From Kytococcus schroeteri (GTDB lineage Bacteria > Actinomycetota > Actinomycetes > Actinomycetales > Dermatophilaceae), in contig NZ_JBHLVH010000027.1 in the NCBI RefSeq assembly GCF_042433515.1, forward strand, positions 118,712 through 182,711: 64,000 nt of DNA, given 5' to 3'. Made by a program: the position numbers and the translations under genes. The notes under the pieces were generated by a model. That model was not told where the DNA came from, made no database searches, and saw only the letters and a program-made list of their open reading frames with translations. Positions within the stretch are counted from its first letter, which is position 1; each line of letters opens with the position of its first letter. Below, piece after piece: positions 1 through 8,030 of the stretch.

Positions 1-317
1 TGGTGACCAACCTCGTGGCCAACGCCGTGCGGCACACCACCGACGGCCCCATCGAGGTGCAGGTGGGCCGCGACCGCGACGAGGTGGTGCTGCGCGTGGT
101 GGACCACGGCCCCGGCATCCCCGAGGAGGAGCGCGAGCGCGTGTTCGAGCGCTTCTACCGCTCCGACCCCTCCCGCCAGCGCGGTGCGGGCGGCGGGTCC
201 GGGCTGGGGCTGGCCATCGTGGCCACCACGGTGGAGCAGCACGGCGGGTCGGTGCGGGCGCTGGGAACATCCGGTGGCGGCGCGACGTTCGAGGTGCGGC
301 TGCCCGCCCTGGGCTGA
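1..317 (+). CDS. Sensor histidine kinase, C-terminal end (partial)
   Basis: This is the ATP-binding end of a two-component sensor kinase whose start lies before the window. The visible 104 residues hold the whole HATPase domain: N box (NLVANAVRHT), G1 box (DHGPGIP), F box (FERFYRSD) and G2 box (GSGLGLAIV). It would phosphorylate a histidine upstream and pass the phosphate to a response regulator. An HtrA-type protease follows 111 bases later. That order matches the known MprB-PepD arrangement of mycobacteria (cell-envelope stress), so a role in envelope stress sensing is inferred. The reading frame is open from the window edge. Confidence 0.9.
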   Translation, partial: VTNLVANAVRHTTDGPIEVQVGRDRDEVVLRVVDHGPGIPEEERERVFERFYRSDPSRQRGAGGGSGLGLAIVATTVEQHGGSVRALGTSGGGATFEVRLPALG

Positions 318-428
318 GCCCGACCCCACCGCGGGGACCAGGCCCGGGACTCCCAGAGAAATCCCAGCGACGGTGCAGCGCGGCCCAAGCATCGGGTGGT
401 GGACTGCAGGTCGTCGAGAGGAGCAGAC

Positions 429-1637
429 ATGGACGAGTACACGGCACGGACCCAGGAGGCCGTCCCCCCGCGTCGCGGGTGGTGGCAGGTCCCCACAGTT
501 GCGGTGCTCTCCGCTGCCCTGGCGACGGCCGGCACCTGGACCCTCGCCGAGAACGGCGTGATCGGCGGCGGTGACGACACCACGACGAGCACCCAGCGCC
601 AGGTGGCGCAGGGCGCCCCGGCCAGCAACCCGAGCCCGAAGGCCGACGAGGGAACGCAGCAGGAGGCCACGGCGGGGGACGCCGCCGCGGCCGGGAAGAC
701 CCCTGCGGCGACGGCCGACGGCGTGGACTGGTCGGGGGTGGCCGAGAAGGTCTCGCCCAGCGTGGTGGCCATCTCCGTGCAGAGCGCCACCTCGGGCGGG
801 TCCGGGTCCGGCGTGATCCTGGACGAGCAGGGCCACGTGGTGACCAACCACCACGTGGTCGACGGCGCCCAGAACATCACCGTCACGCTCGGCGACAACC
901 GTGCCTACCCCGCCGAGGTGGTGGGCACGGACGCCGAGACCGACCTCGCGGTGCTCAAGCTGAAGGACGCCCCCAAGGACCTGAAGCCGATCACCGTGGG
1001 CGACGACACCGGCCTGCGCGTCGGCGACCCGGTGATGGCCGTGGGCAACCCGCTGGGCCTGTCCGGCACGGTGACCACCGGCATCGTCAGCGCCCTGGAC
1101 CGGCCGGTGCGCGCCGGCGACACCGAGACCCAGGTGGTGACCAACGCGGTCCAGACCTCCGCGGCCATCAACCCGGGCAACTCCGGTGGGGCACTGGTAA
1201 ACTCGTCGGGCGAGCTGGTGGGCATCAACTCCGCCATCGCCACGCTGGGGTCCAACCCCCAGGCGTCCGGCAACATCGGCATCGGCTTCGCGATCACCGC
1301 CACGCAGATGAAGAACGTCACCTCCGAGCTCATCGAGCACGGCAAGGCGACCCACGCCCAGCTGGGCGTGCGCGTGGGCGACACCACGGTGGAGGTGGAC
1401 GACGCGCGCGTCAACGGCGCCGGCATCGCCTCGGTGGAGCCGGACGGGCCTGCCGCCAAGGCGGGGTTGAAGGCCAAGGACGTCGTCGTCGCCATCGACG
1501 GCGAGCCGGTGGACAGCATGTGGGCGCTCATTGCCCAGATGCACGAGCGGGCGGTGGGCGACACCGCGAAGCTCACCGTCGTGCGCGACGGGCAGAAGAA
1601 GGACCTGGACGTGACCGCCGGCGAGAAGGCGGACTGA
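429..1637 (+). CDS. HtrA/PepD-like membrane-anchored serine protease with PDZ domain
   Basis: This 402-residue protein should be an envelope quality-control protease. A short cytoplasmic N-terminus is followed by one membrane segment (about residues 20-38), a low-complexity linker, and a trypsin-like domain with the full triad: His142 in TNHHVVDG, Asp172 in AETDLAVLKL and Ser252 in NPGNSGGAL. A PDZ domain fills the last 90 residues and would bind substrate C-termini. The start at ATG 429 is chosen because GAGAGGAG lies a few bases upstream; an earlier in-frame start at 396 has no such site. The kinase upstream suggests stress control, as for mycobacterial PepD. Confidence 0.93.
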   Translation: MDEYTARTQEAVPPRRGWWQVPTVAVLSAALATAGTWTLAENGVIGGGDDTTTSTQRQVAQGAPASNPSPKADEGTQQEATAGDAAAAGKTPAATADGVDWSGVAEKVSPSVVAISVQSATSGGSGSGVILDEQGHVVTNHHVVDGAQNITVTLGDNRAYPAEVVGTDAETDLAVLKLKDAPKDLKPITVGDDTGLRVGDPVMAVGNPLGLSGTVTTGIVSALDRPVRAGDTETQVVTNAVQTSAAINPGNSGGALVNSSGELVGINSAIATLGSNPQASGNIGIGFAITATQMKNVTSELIEHGKATHAQLGVRVGDTTVEVDDARVNGAGIASVEPDGPAAKAGLKAKDVVVAIDGEPVDSMWALIAQMHERAVGDTAKLTVVRDGQKKDLDVTAGEKAD

Positions 1638-1652
1638 CCAGGCACAAGGACT

Positions 1653-1685
1653 CCCACGCAGGCGTTGTGCGACCGGCTGCGTGGG
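1653..1685 (+). terminator. Hairpin after the HtrA gene
   Basis: A perfect 9-base inverted repeat (CCCACGCAG at 1653, CTGCGTGGG ending at 1685) lies 16 bases past the stop codon. There is no T-run, as is common for terminators in high-GC actinobacteria. Confidence 0.55.
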
Positions 1686-1749
1686 TGGGGACTCCGGTTC
1701 CCGTCGGGTCGAGGCCCTCCCCCCTTGGGGACTCCCCGACAAACAAGCC

Positions 1750-1785
1750 GCCCGGGCCGTGGGTGTGTGTGACCACGGCCCGGGC
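1750..1785 (+). terminator. Strong 13-bp hairpin
   Basis: A perfect 13-base stem (GCCCGGGCCGTGG / CCACGGCCCGGGC) with a 10-base loop made of GT repeats sits between the HtrA gene and the lipoprotein gene. It is probably the main transcription stop of the upstream unit. Confidence 0.7.
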
Positions 1786-1928
1786 GCACTCATGTCTGGG
1801 GGGGCGTTCGGCAGGGGCGGGTGTTCTTGGGGGAATCGTTATCGGGATCCTGTGGAAAACCCTGCCGGCGGGGTGGCGCGCTGTGCCAAGGTGCCGGTGT
1901 TGCCCTTCGTCGCACCGGGAGACCCCTC

Positions 1929-2654
1929 ATGCCCGCTCGCTCGCTGCCCGTGAAGACCGCCGTGCTCGCCGTGTGCGGGGCCCTGTTGGTGGGGGCGTGC
2001 TCCTCCGATGCGGAGGGGGGGGGTGGCTCGTCGTCGACCACGCCTGATGCGGTGGAGACCTCCGCGCCGATGTCGTCACCGAGCGACGCGACGGCGCCGG
2101 GCTCGCCCGAGCCGAGTGGGGGTGGCTCGAGTGATGCGTCGCCGTCCGGCGGGTCGGGTGCGCCGACGTCGCCGGCGCCCAACACGTCCGACGGTGAGAC
2201 TCCGGCTCCGCCGGTGATGCCGGCCGCGGCGAAGGAGAACACCGCCGAGGGTGCCGAGGCCTTCGCCCGCTGGTACGTCGAGACGCTGAACCACCTCTAC
2301 CAGCACCCCAAGGCGGGGGTACTCGACAAGTACGCCGGCGACGACTGCAAGACGTGCGCGAACCAGTCCGAAGCCTTGGTCGAGGCCTCTCGGACGAAGG
2401 AAGCATCTGATGGGCCTGTCTTCGACATTCTTGGCGCAAAGGTGACTGCGACGGGACCGAGCACCTATGACGCGGTCGTCGGCTTCCACCAGCTACCGGC
2501 GACGTTCACGACGCCCGATGGCGAGGTGACCGCTCGCCTCGAAGAGATCGACGAGATGGGGCTTCTCTTCCGCCTCCGACACGAGGGGGGTTGGGCCGTG
2601 GAGAAGCTCCATCCCAATGAGGACCCCGTCTTCACCAAGGATGGCTCCCGATGA
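1929..2654 (+). CDS. DUF6318-like lipoprotein
   Basis: This is a 241-residue exported lipoprotein of unknown function. The signal peptide ends in the lipobox LVGAC, so Cys24 should be lipidated. A Ser/Pro/Gly/Thr-rich spacer of about 80 residues follows, then a folded C-terminal part (AFARWYVETLNHLY, then DDCKTCANQ) that resembles the uncharacterised DUF6318 family of actinobacterial lipoproteins; the CKTC pair is typical. Start ATG 1929 is preferred over in-frame ATG 1821 because it places the signal peptide at the N-terminus. A run of nine G at 2015-2023 lies just after the lipobox codons. The stop overlaps the next start by four bases (ATGA). Confidence 0.75.
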   Translation: MPARSLPVKTAVLAVCGALLVGACSSDAEGGGGSSSTTPDAVETSAPMSSPSDATAPGSPEPSGGGSSDASPSGGSGAPTSPAPNTSDGETPAPPVMPAAAKENTAEGAEAFARWYVETLNHLYQHPKAGVLDKYAGDDCKTCANQSEALVEASRTKEASDGPVFDILGAKVTATGPSTYDAVVGFHQLPATFTTPDGEVTARLEEIDEMGLLFRLRHEGGWAVEKLHPNEDPVFTKDGSR

Positions 2655-3535
2655 GCCTCCTCACCGTCATGGCGCTCGCCTTGATGGGCAGTTCGGACTG
2701 CGGCCCGGTCGTCACTTGTGACGAGGACGGAGACGGTGTCGTCATCGGAATGCTCAAGAACGAGGTCGAGGAGTTGGCGGACAAGCGACCGCCGAAGTCG
2801 ACCCCACCTGCGCCCGGGAAGCCGCCGACCTTGTACTACGAATACGTCGTCCAACACACCTGCCCGGGCATCCGCCCCGGACCCGACGAGCACGGCGCGG
2901 ACTGCAACCTCTCACGCCACGGCTGCGACGGCTACCTCGGCGACGGACCCCTGGTCACCATCTCCGAACGCATCCTGCGCACCCAGGACGACGAGATCGT
3001 CCAAGGCTGGTCCTTCGTCGGCAAGACCTGCTACCCCGAGGCCGTCCCCGGCCGCTCCGGGGAAGTGGCTGACAAGCGCATCGCCAAGGCCTTCAAGGTC
3101 ACGAAGTTCGCCCTACCCGCCCCCACCTGGGACCCGCCCCGCACCGACCCCCTGGTCAACAAACCCGTCTACTTCACCACCACCTTCACCGAGGCCGGCT
3201 ACGAGCCGAACGAGACCCGCACCATCCCCCCATCACAGATGCTCGGCCACGACCTGAAAATCCTCCCCGAACTCAAGAACGTCACATACCACTTCGGCGA
3301 CGGCGACCAGCACGGCCCCACCGTCGACACCGGCGGCGAGTACCCCGACGGCACAGTCACCCACACCTACACCAAGGCCGGCACCCTCCACCCCCGCATC
3401 ACCGCCACCTACACCGGCCGCTACTCCCTGGACAACGGCCCCTGGCGCCCCCTCGGCATCGAGGTCACCGTGAAGGGCGAACCCACCACCCTCACCCCCA
3501 CCACCCTGGTCACCCAACTCGTCCCCAACCCCTGA
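2651..3535 (+). CDS. Secreted PKD-like domain protein
   Basis: The product has 294 residues and no recognised enzyme domain. A short hydrophobic N-terminus looks like a weak signal peptide. The C-terminal third carries the PKD-type signature: YHFGDGD, then TVTHTYTKAG and an ITATY strand, an immunoglobulin-like fold used in surface proteins. Four cysteines in the middle (HTCPG, ADCNL, HGCDG, KTCYP) may form disulfides, which supports export. Start ATG overlaps the lipoprotein stop by four bases, so the two are translationally coupled and probably act at the cell surface together. The function is unknown. Confidence 0.7.
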   Translation: MSLLTVMALALMGSSDCGPVVTCDEDGDGVVIGMLKNEVEELADKRPPKSTPPAPGKPPTLYYEYVVQHTCPGIRPGPDEHGADCNLSRHGCDGYLGDGPLVTISERILRTQDDEIVQGWSFVGKTCYPEAVPGRSGEVADKRIAKAFKVTKFALPAPTWDPPRTDPLVNKPVYFTTTFTEAGYEPNETRTIPPSQMLGHDLKILPELKNVTYHFGDGDQHGPTVDTGGEYPDGTVTHTYTKAGTLHPRITATYTGRYSLDNGPWRPLGIEVTVKGEPTTLTPTTLVTQLVPNP

Positions 3536-3595
3536 CCCGCCCACCCCGGGCGACCCGGCCGACGGCCCACGGGCAGCCGCCGGCGGCCCAAGAGC

Positions 3596-3654
3596 GTTGA
3601 GTCGTCGCGCACCGGGGTCGACACACCCCACCCACCCCAACGAACGACGACCCA
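3596..3654. repeat. GTTGAGTCGTCG hairpin element, copy 1
   Basis: GTTGAGTCGTCG at 3596-3607 pairs, with one mismatch, with CGACGACCCAAC at 3643-3654. The same 12-base arm occurs at 40993-41004 between nrdA and nrdB, again facing a matching arm. The element lies between two convergent genes. Confidence 0.5.
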
Positions 3655-3688
3655 ACGGGAACACGCGGCACCCACCGGTCACCGACGC

Positions 3689-3727
3689 ACGCGGCGGCGG
3701 CCCCCCCCCAGGATGCCGCCGCCGCGT
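3689..3727. terminator. Bidirectional terminator between convergent genes
   Basis: A perfect 12-base stem (ACGCGGCGGCGG / CCGCCGCCGCGT) with a 15-base loop that includes nine C in a row ends 17 bases before the stop of the minus-strand CobW-like gene and serves the plus-strand PKD-like gene as well. Confidence 0.7.
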
Positions 3728-3743
3728 CGTATCGAGAAGCAGC

Positions 3744-4799
3744 TCAGGCGGCGCCGGCCCACTCCTCGAAGCCGTCGGGACGCCCCACCCAGCGCTCGGC
3801 GGCGCCGACCATCTCGGCATCGGTCATGAGGGCGTGCTCGAACGCGGCGCGCACCTCCTCCACGTCGTCGACGTGGGCGGTCACCACCAGGTGGGTGCGG
3901 CGCTTGCCGTCCCACCGCGCGCACTCGCCCAGCCGCAGCTGGCCACAGCACTCGTCCCAGGCCAGCACGGAGTCCGGGCGGCTGGGCAGCCAGAACGCGC
4001 CGCGCGTGCGCAGGGAGGCCAGCACCATCGGCTCCATGGCCTCCATGAGGCGGTGCGGGTGCAGCGGGCGCCAGGACTCGAGCACCACCGTGGTGATGCC
4101 GTCGGCGTCCTCGGCACCGGTGGGGCGGCGGTGCAGCGGGCTCGTGCACCGCGACGCGGTGTCCACGTCGTGCCGCATGGCCAGCAGCGCCGCACCGTCC
4201 ACGGACAGCGTGGAGTCCACGTGCAGCGCGTCGGCGCGGGCGAGGTGGCGCAACAACGTGAGGTCCTGCGGCGCGGCCTCGTGGCCGGAGTGCACCACCA
4301 CGTCGGCGTACTCCAGCTGGGCCACCACGGCGGCGGTCACCTCGGCCCCCTCGGGCCCGCCGGTGCCGGCCACCACGCGCTCCACGAGGCCCGCCGGGTC
4401 CACCACGGCGGTCACGGCACGCAGCTCCAGGTGCTCGGGCACGCGCTCGTCCAGCACGTCGGTGCCCAGCGCGGTCCCCACGGGCAGCAGCTCGGCACCC
4501 AGCGGCAGCACCACCAGGGCGGCCGGCCACCGATCGGCGCCGGCCAGCTCCAGCAGGGCGGGCACCAGCTCCTCGCGCAGCGCGCACGAGTGGCAGGCGT
4601 GCTCCATCAGGGAAGTGCGGTCGTCCACGGTCCCGGTGGCGTCGTGCACCACGCGGCGCACGGTGCCGGCCTCGGCGTCGAGCTCCAGGCGCAGGGTCAC
4701 CGCATCGGGCAGGTCGAGCTGCGCGGCCAGGACGGCAGCCGAGAGGTCGGCCTCGTCCGTGCCGCCCAGCACCACCACGGGCAGGCGGTCGCTGGTCAC
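3744..4799 (-). CDS. CobW-family protein, Mrf/zinc-response type
   Basis: This 351-residue protein belongs to the COG0523/CobW G3E family of metal chaperones and ribosome-associated factors. The usual P-loop is degenerate (VVVLGGTDEADLSAAVL, no GKT), so GTP binding is doubtful. A CHSC motif in HACHSCALREEL replaces the family CxCC and could bind zinc. The C-terminal CobW_C domain is present (WLPSRPD, WDECCGQLRLG). GTG 4799 overlaps the stop of the L31 gene by four bases. In mycobacteria a CobW-like gene (mrf) is encoded with the cysteine-free ribosomal proteins and helps hibernation factor binding under zinc starvation; the same role is inferred here. Confidence 0.8.
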   Translation of the reverse strand: MTSDRLPVVVLGGTDEADLSAAVLAAQLDLPDAVTLRLELDAEAGTVRRVVHDATGTVDDRTSLMEHACHSCALREELVPALLELAGADRWPAALVVLPLGAELLPVGTALGTDVLDERVPEHLELRAVTAVVDPAGLVERVVAGTGGPEGAEVTAAVVAQLEYADVVVHSGHEAAPQDLTLLRHLARADALHVDSTLSVDGAALLAMRHDVDTASRCTSPLHRRPTGAEDADGITTVVLESWRPLHPHRLMEAMEPMVLASLRTRGAFWLPSRPDSVLAWDECCGQLRLGECARWDGKRRTHLVVTAHVDDVEEVRAAFEHALMTDAEMVGAAERWVGRPDGFEEWAGAA

Positions 4800-5044
4800 C
4801 GGCGGGCCCCGTAGCGCTGGCGGAAGCGCTCCACGCGGCCGGCGGAGTCGAGCACCTTCTGGCGCCCGGTGTAGAAGGGGTGGCTGGCGGAGGAGACCTC
4901 CACGTCCACCACGGGGTAGGTGTTGCCGTCCTCCCACTCGATGGTGCGGTCGGTGACGGCGGTGGAGCGGGTCAGGAACGCGAAGCCGGCGTCGGCGTCG
5001 CGGAAGACCACGGGGCGGTAGTCGGGGTGGATGCCCTTCCTCAC
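4796..5044 (-). CDS. rpmE2: Ribosomal protein L31 type B (zinc-independent)
   Basis: This 82-residue protein is the cysteine-free (type B) paralogue of L31 in the large subunit. It begins MRKGIHPDYRPVVF and keeps the SSASHPFYTG motif but has no cysteines. Such paralogues replace zinc-binding L31 when zinc is scarce, releasing zinc. The start is GTG 5044, preceded by GAGAGGAG at a good distance. It is the third gene of the minus-strand rpmG-rpsN-rpmE2-cobW unit, 70 bases after rpsN, and overlaps the CobW-like gene. Confidence 0.93.
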   Translation of the reverse strand: MRKGIHPDYRPVVFRDADAGFAFLTRSTAVTDRTIEWEDGNTYPVVDVEVSSASHPFYTGRQKVLDSAGRVERFRQRYGARR

Positions 5045-5114
5045 GGCATCTCCTCTCTGGTCGGGTCGTCGACGGGGATGCCCGCGACCGCGCGCCCGGC
5101 GCGGCCGCGGGGGC

Positions 5115-5420
5115 TCACCAGGAGCTCTTGGTGACGCCGGGCAGCTCGCCGCGGTGCGCCATCTCGCGCAGGCGGATGCGGCTCAGCCCGAACGTGCGGT
5201 ACACCGCGCGGGGGCGGCCGTCCACGGCATCGCGGTTGCGCAGGCGGGTGGGGCTGGCGTCGCGGGGCAGCTTCTGCAGGGCGCTCACGGCCTCGGCGCG
5301 CTCGGCGGCGGTGGAGCCCGGCGCGGAGACGATGCGCTTGAGCTCGGCGCGGCGCTCGGCGTACCGGGCCACCACCTCGGCGCGCTGGCGATTGCGGGCG
5401 ATCTTGGACTTCTTGGCCAT
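5115..5420 (-). CDS. rpsN: Ribosomal protein S14, long zinc-independent form
   Basis: This 101-residue S14 starts MAKKSKIARNRQRAEVV and ends in FGLSRIRLREMAHRGELPG, the conserved S14 signature. It lacks the CxxC pairs of the short zinc-binding form, so it is the C-minus paralogue used under zinc limitation. Its start codon shares one base with the rpmG stop (TGATG), so translation is coupled. It is part of the small-subunit head. Confidence 0.95.
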   Translation of the reverse strand: MAKKSKIARNRQRAEVVARYAERRAELKRIVSAPGSTAAERAEAVSALQKLPRDASPTRLRNRDAVDGRPRAVYRTFGLSRIRLREMAHRGELPGVTKSSW

Positions 5421-5581
5421 CAGCGGGTCTCCCGGAACAGGGTGTGGCGGCGGAGGGTGGGGTCGTACCGGCGCAGCTCGAGCCGGTCGGGGTCGTTGCG
5501 GCGGTTCTTCTCGGTGATGTACGTGAAGGCCGACTCCGTGGACCGGAGCTTGACCTTGGTACGGATGTCCTGTCGTGCCAT
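5420..5581 (-). CDS. rpmG: Ribosomal protein L33, zinc-independent form
   Basis: This 53-residue L33 reads MARQDIRTKVKLRSTES and ends RRHTLFRETR. No cysteines remain where the zinc form has two CxxC pairs. It is the first gene of the zinc-starvation unit, 20-50 bases downstream of a Zur-like palindrome. A GGG stretch upstream of the ATG is the only visible ribosome binding site. Confidence 0.95.
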   Translation of the reverse strand: MARQDIRTKVKLRSTESAFTYITEKNRRNDPDRLELRRYDPTLRRHTLFRETR

Positions 5582-5600
5582 GGGGCGGGACCCTACGCTG

Positions 5601-5632
5601 ATTGAGAACGGTTCGCAAGAATGATTCTCAAT
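5601..5632 (-). promoter_or_regulatory. Zur-like operator
   Basis: Read on the minus strand, TGAGAATCATTCTTG (5616-5630) matches 12 of 15 positions of the Streptomyces Zur consensus (TGAAAATCATTTTCA) as I recall it. It sits inside a wider inverted repeat, ATTGAGAA at 5601 and TTCTCAAT at 5625. The position just upstream of rpmG, the leader of a cysteine-free ribosomal protein unit, supports zinc repression. Confidence 0.72.
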
Positions 5633-5756
5633 CGGCGCGTGGTACCTTGCTCGGCCCCCTCGGAGCGCCCCCGGCGCAGGGCGCGGCCACGCCGCCCCGA
5701 GCCTCGTCCGGCCCACCGGAGACAACCCCGCACCCCATCTCTCGCGGAGAGACGCC

Positions 5757-7850
5757 GTGGACACCCCCACCCCCGATGCCGGCACCCCGCCCACCGACTC
5801 CCCCGATGCCGAGCTGGCCGCCGAGCGCGAGCACCTCACCCGCGCACGGTCCGCCATGGCCCGCATGCGCGAGTCCTCCCTGGCCACCACGGCCGAGGGG
5901 GCCGACGCCCGCACCGTGGAGTTCCTGGCCCGCACGCTGTGGCAGCGAGCGGTCTCCCTCGAGGACGACCCGCACACCACGCTCTTCTTCGGCCGCATCG
6001 ACCTGGCGCCCGGCCACGGCACCGACCCGCTCTCGGACGCCCCGGAGCGATGGCACCTGGGCCGCCGCCACGTCACCGACGACGCCGGCGACCCCCTCGT
6101 CATCGACTGGCGCGCCGAGGTGGCCACCGCCTACTACCGTGCCTCGGCCACCGACCCGATGGGGGTGGAGCGCCGCCGCCGCTTCGGCGTGGTCGACGGG
6201 CAGCTCACCGGCTTCGAGGACGAGCACCTGCTGTCCGGGCAGGCCCTGGACTCCGCCCTGCTGGCCCACGAGATCGAGCGCCCCCGCACCGGGCCGATGC
6301 GCGACATCGTGAGCACCATCCAGCCCGAGCAGGACGAGATCGTGCGCGCCGACGCCGCCACCACCGTCTGCGTGCAGGGCGCGCCCGGCACCGGGAAGAC
6401 CGCCGTGGGCCTGCACCGCGTGGCGTGGCTGCTCTACGCGCACTCGGCCCGCCTGGCGCGCGGCGGGGCGCTCGTCATCGGCCCCAACGAAGCCTTCCTG
6501 GAACACGTGGGGCAGGTGCTGCCCTCGCTGGGCGAGGTGGAGGTCGCGCACAGCACCGTGGACGGCCTGCTGGGGCTGGAGGTACGCGGCACCGACGCCG
6601 CGGACGTGGCCACGCTCAAGGGCGACCCGCGCCTGGCCGAGGTGGTGGACCGCGCCGTGTGGGGGCGCATCACCGAGCCCGACGAGGCTCTCGTGGTGCC
6701 CCGCGGCGCCCGGCGCTGGCGGGTACCCGCGTACGAGGTGCGCGAGGTGTTCGCCGAGCTGCGCAGTCGGGGCGTGCGCTACTCCGCCGCCCGGGAGATG
6801 GCCGCCCGCCGCCTGGCGCACCGGGTGCTGGCCCAGATGGAGGCCGCCGGCGACTCGCCGGACGACCGCGTGGCCGATGCGGTGGCCCGCTCCACGCCCA
6901 TGAAGGCCTACCTCAAGGCCCACTGGCCGGTGCTCGACCCGCAGCGGGTGGTGTTCGAGCTGCTCGGCGACGCCGACGTGCTGGCCCGCGCGGCCGAGGG
7001 GGTGCTGTCGCCCGAGGAACAGGCTCTGCTGCAGTGGGACAAGGCACCGCGCAGCCCCCGTTCGGCGCGCTGGTCGGCCGCCGACGTGGCCCTGCTCGAC
7101 GAGGCCGGCGACGCCGTGGAGCGCACGCCCAGCCTCGCGCACGTGGTGCTCGACGAGGCGCAGGACCTCTCCCCCATGCAGCTGCGGGCCGTGGGGCGCC
7201 GGGCCAGCACCGGGGCGCTGACGGTGCTCGGCGACATCGCGCAGGGCACCACGCCGTGGGCCACCGCCTCGTGGGAGGAGACGCTGCACCACCTGGGCGC
7301 CGAGGGCTCGCACGTGGAGGAGCTGGTACGCGGGTTCCGTGTGCCGGCGGCCGTCATCGAGCTGGCCGCACGGCTGCTGCCGCACATGGCGCCCGGGCTC
7401 CGTGCCCCCGAGGCGGTGCGCTCCACCCGCGGTGACCTGGCGTTCACGGCAGTGGAGGGCAGCGGCGGCGAGGTGGACGGCACCCCGAGCGAGGCACTGC
7501 TGGGCGCCGCCCGCGCGGCCGCGGAGCGGGCGCTGGCACACGAGGGGACGGTCGGCGTCATCGTGCCCGGGACCTGGACCGATGCGGTGGCGGCCGCCCT
7601 CGATGGGGTGGAGGAGGCCTCGGCACCCGAGGAGGGTCCCGCGTCCGCGCGCTGCACGGTGCTGCCGGCCGGCACGGCCAAGGGCTTGGAGTTCGACCGC
7701 GTGGTGGTGGTGGAGCCGGCCCGCGTGGTGGCCGACGAACCCGACCACCGCACCGGACTGCGGCGGCTGTACGTGGTGCTCACCCGTGCGGTGAGCGGGC
7801 TCGAGGTGGTGCACGCCGCGCCCCTGCCCACCGAGCTGGGCGTGGGCTGA
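5757..7850 (+). CDS. helR: HelR-type RNA polymerase recycling motor ATPase
   Basis: This 697-residue UvrD/Rep-like superfamily 1 ATPase resembles actinobacterial HelD/HelR, which pulls stalled or rifamycin-bound RNA polymerase off DNA. The N-terminus (LAAEREHLTRARSAM) looks like the coiled-coil arm that enters the secondary channel. Walker A is GAPGTGKT at residues 208-215 and Walker B is DEAQ at 466-469. A C-terminal motif (RLYVVLTRAVSGLEVVH) matches helicase motif VI. The start is GTG 5757, preceded by GGAGAG. In Streptomyces and Mycobacterium abscessus HelR gives rifampicin tolerance; a similar effect is inferred. Confidence 0.88.
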   Translation: MDTPTPDAGTPPTDSPDAELAAEREHLTRARSAMARMRESSLATTAEGADARTVEFLARTLWQRAVSLEDDPHTTLFFGRIDLAPGHGTDPLSDAPERWHLGRRHVTDDAGDPLVIDWRAEVATAYYRASATDPMGVERRRRFGVVDGQLTGFEDEHLLSGQALDSALLAHEIERPRTGPMRDIVSTIQPEQDEIVRADAATTVCVQGAPGTGKTAVGLHRVAWLLYAHSARLARGGALVIGPNEAFLEHVGQVLPSLGEVEVAHSTVDGLLGLEVRGTDAADVATLKGDPRLAEVVDRAVWGRITEPDEALVVPRGARRWRVPAYEVREVFAELRSRGVRYSAAREMAARRLAHRVLAQMEAAGDSPDDRVADAVARSTPMKAYLKAHWPVLDPQRVVFELLGDADVLARAAEGVLSPEEQALLQWDKAPRSPRSARWSAADVALLDEAGDAVERTPSLAHVVLDEAQDLSPMQLRAVGRRASTGALTVLGDIAQGTTPWATASWEETLHHLGAEGSHVEELVRGFRVPAAVIELAARLLPHMAPGLRAPEAVRSTRGDLAFTAVEGSGGEVDGTPSEALLGAARAAAERALAHEGTVGVIVPGTWTDAVAAALDGVEEASAPEEGPASARCTVLPAGTAKGLEFDRVVVVEPARVVADEPDHRTGLRRLYVVLTRAVSGLEVVHAAPLPTELGVG

Positions 7851-8030
7851 GGAGTGACGGACACGGGACGGAGACTCCGTTGAACCGACTACGCCGTCGT
7901 GCGAAGTCTCCCACGCACGGGCGCCAGGCCGTTACCAAGCGCTCACTCAGCACCCCTAGCGGGACGCCCCACCTGCGCCATACATCGAGCCACCGGAACC
8001 TGTCAGGTTCCCTCGAGAGATGAGACAGCA

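Noticed and set aside
3597..4814. A 405-codon plus-strand frame rich in His, Gly and Arg
   Set aside because: It is the antisense of the CobW-like gene. Its composition is skewed and it matches no family.
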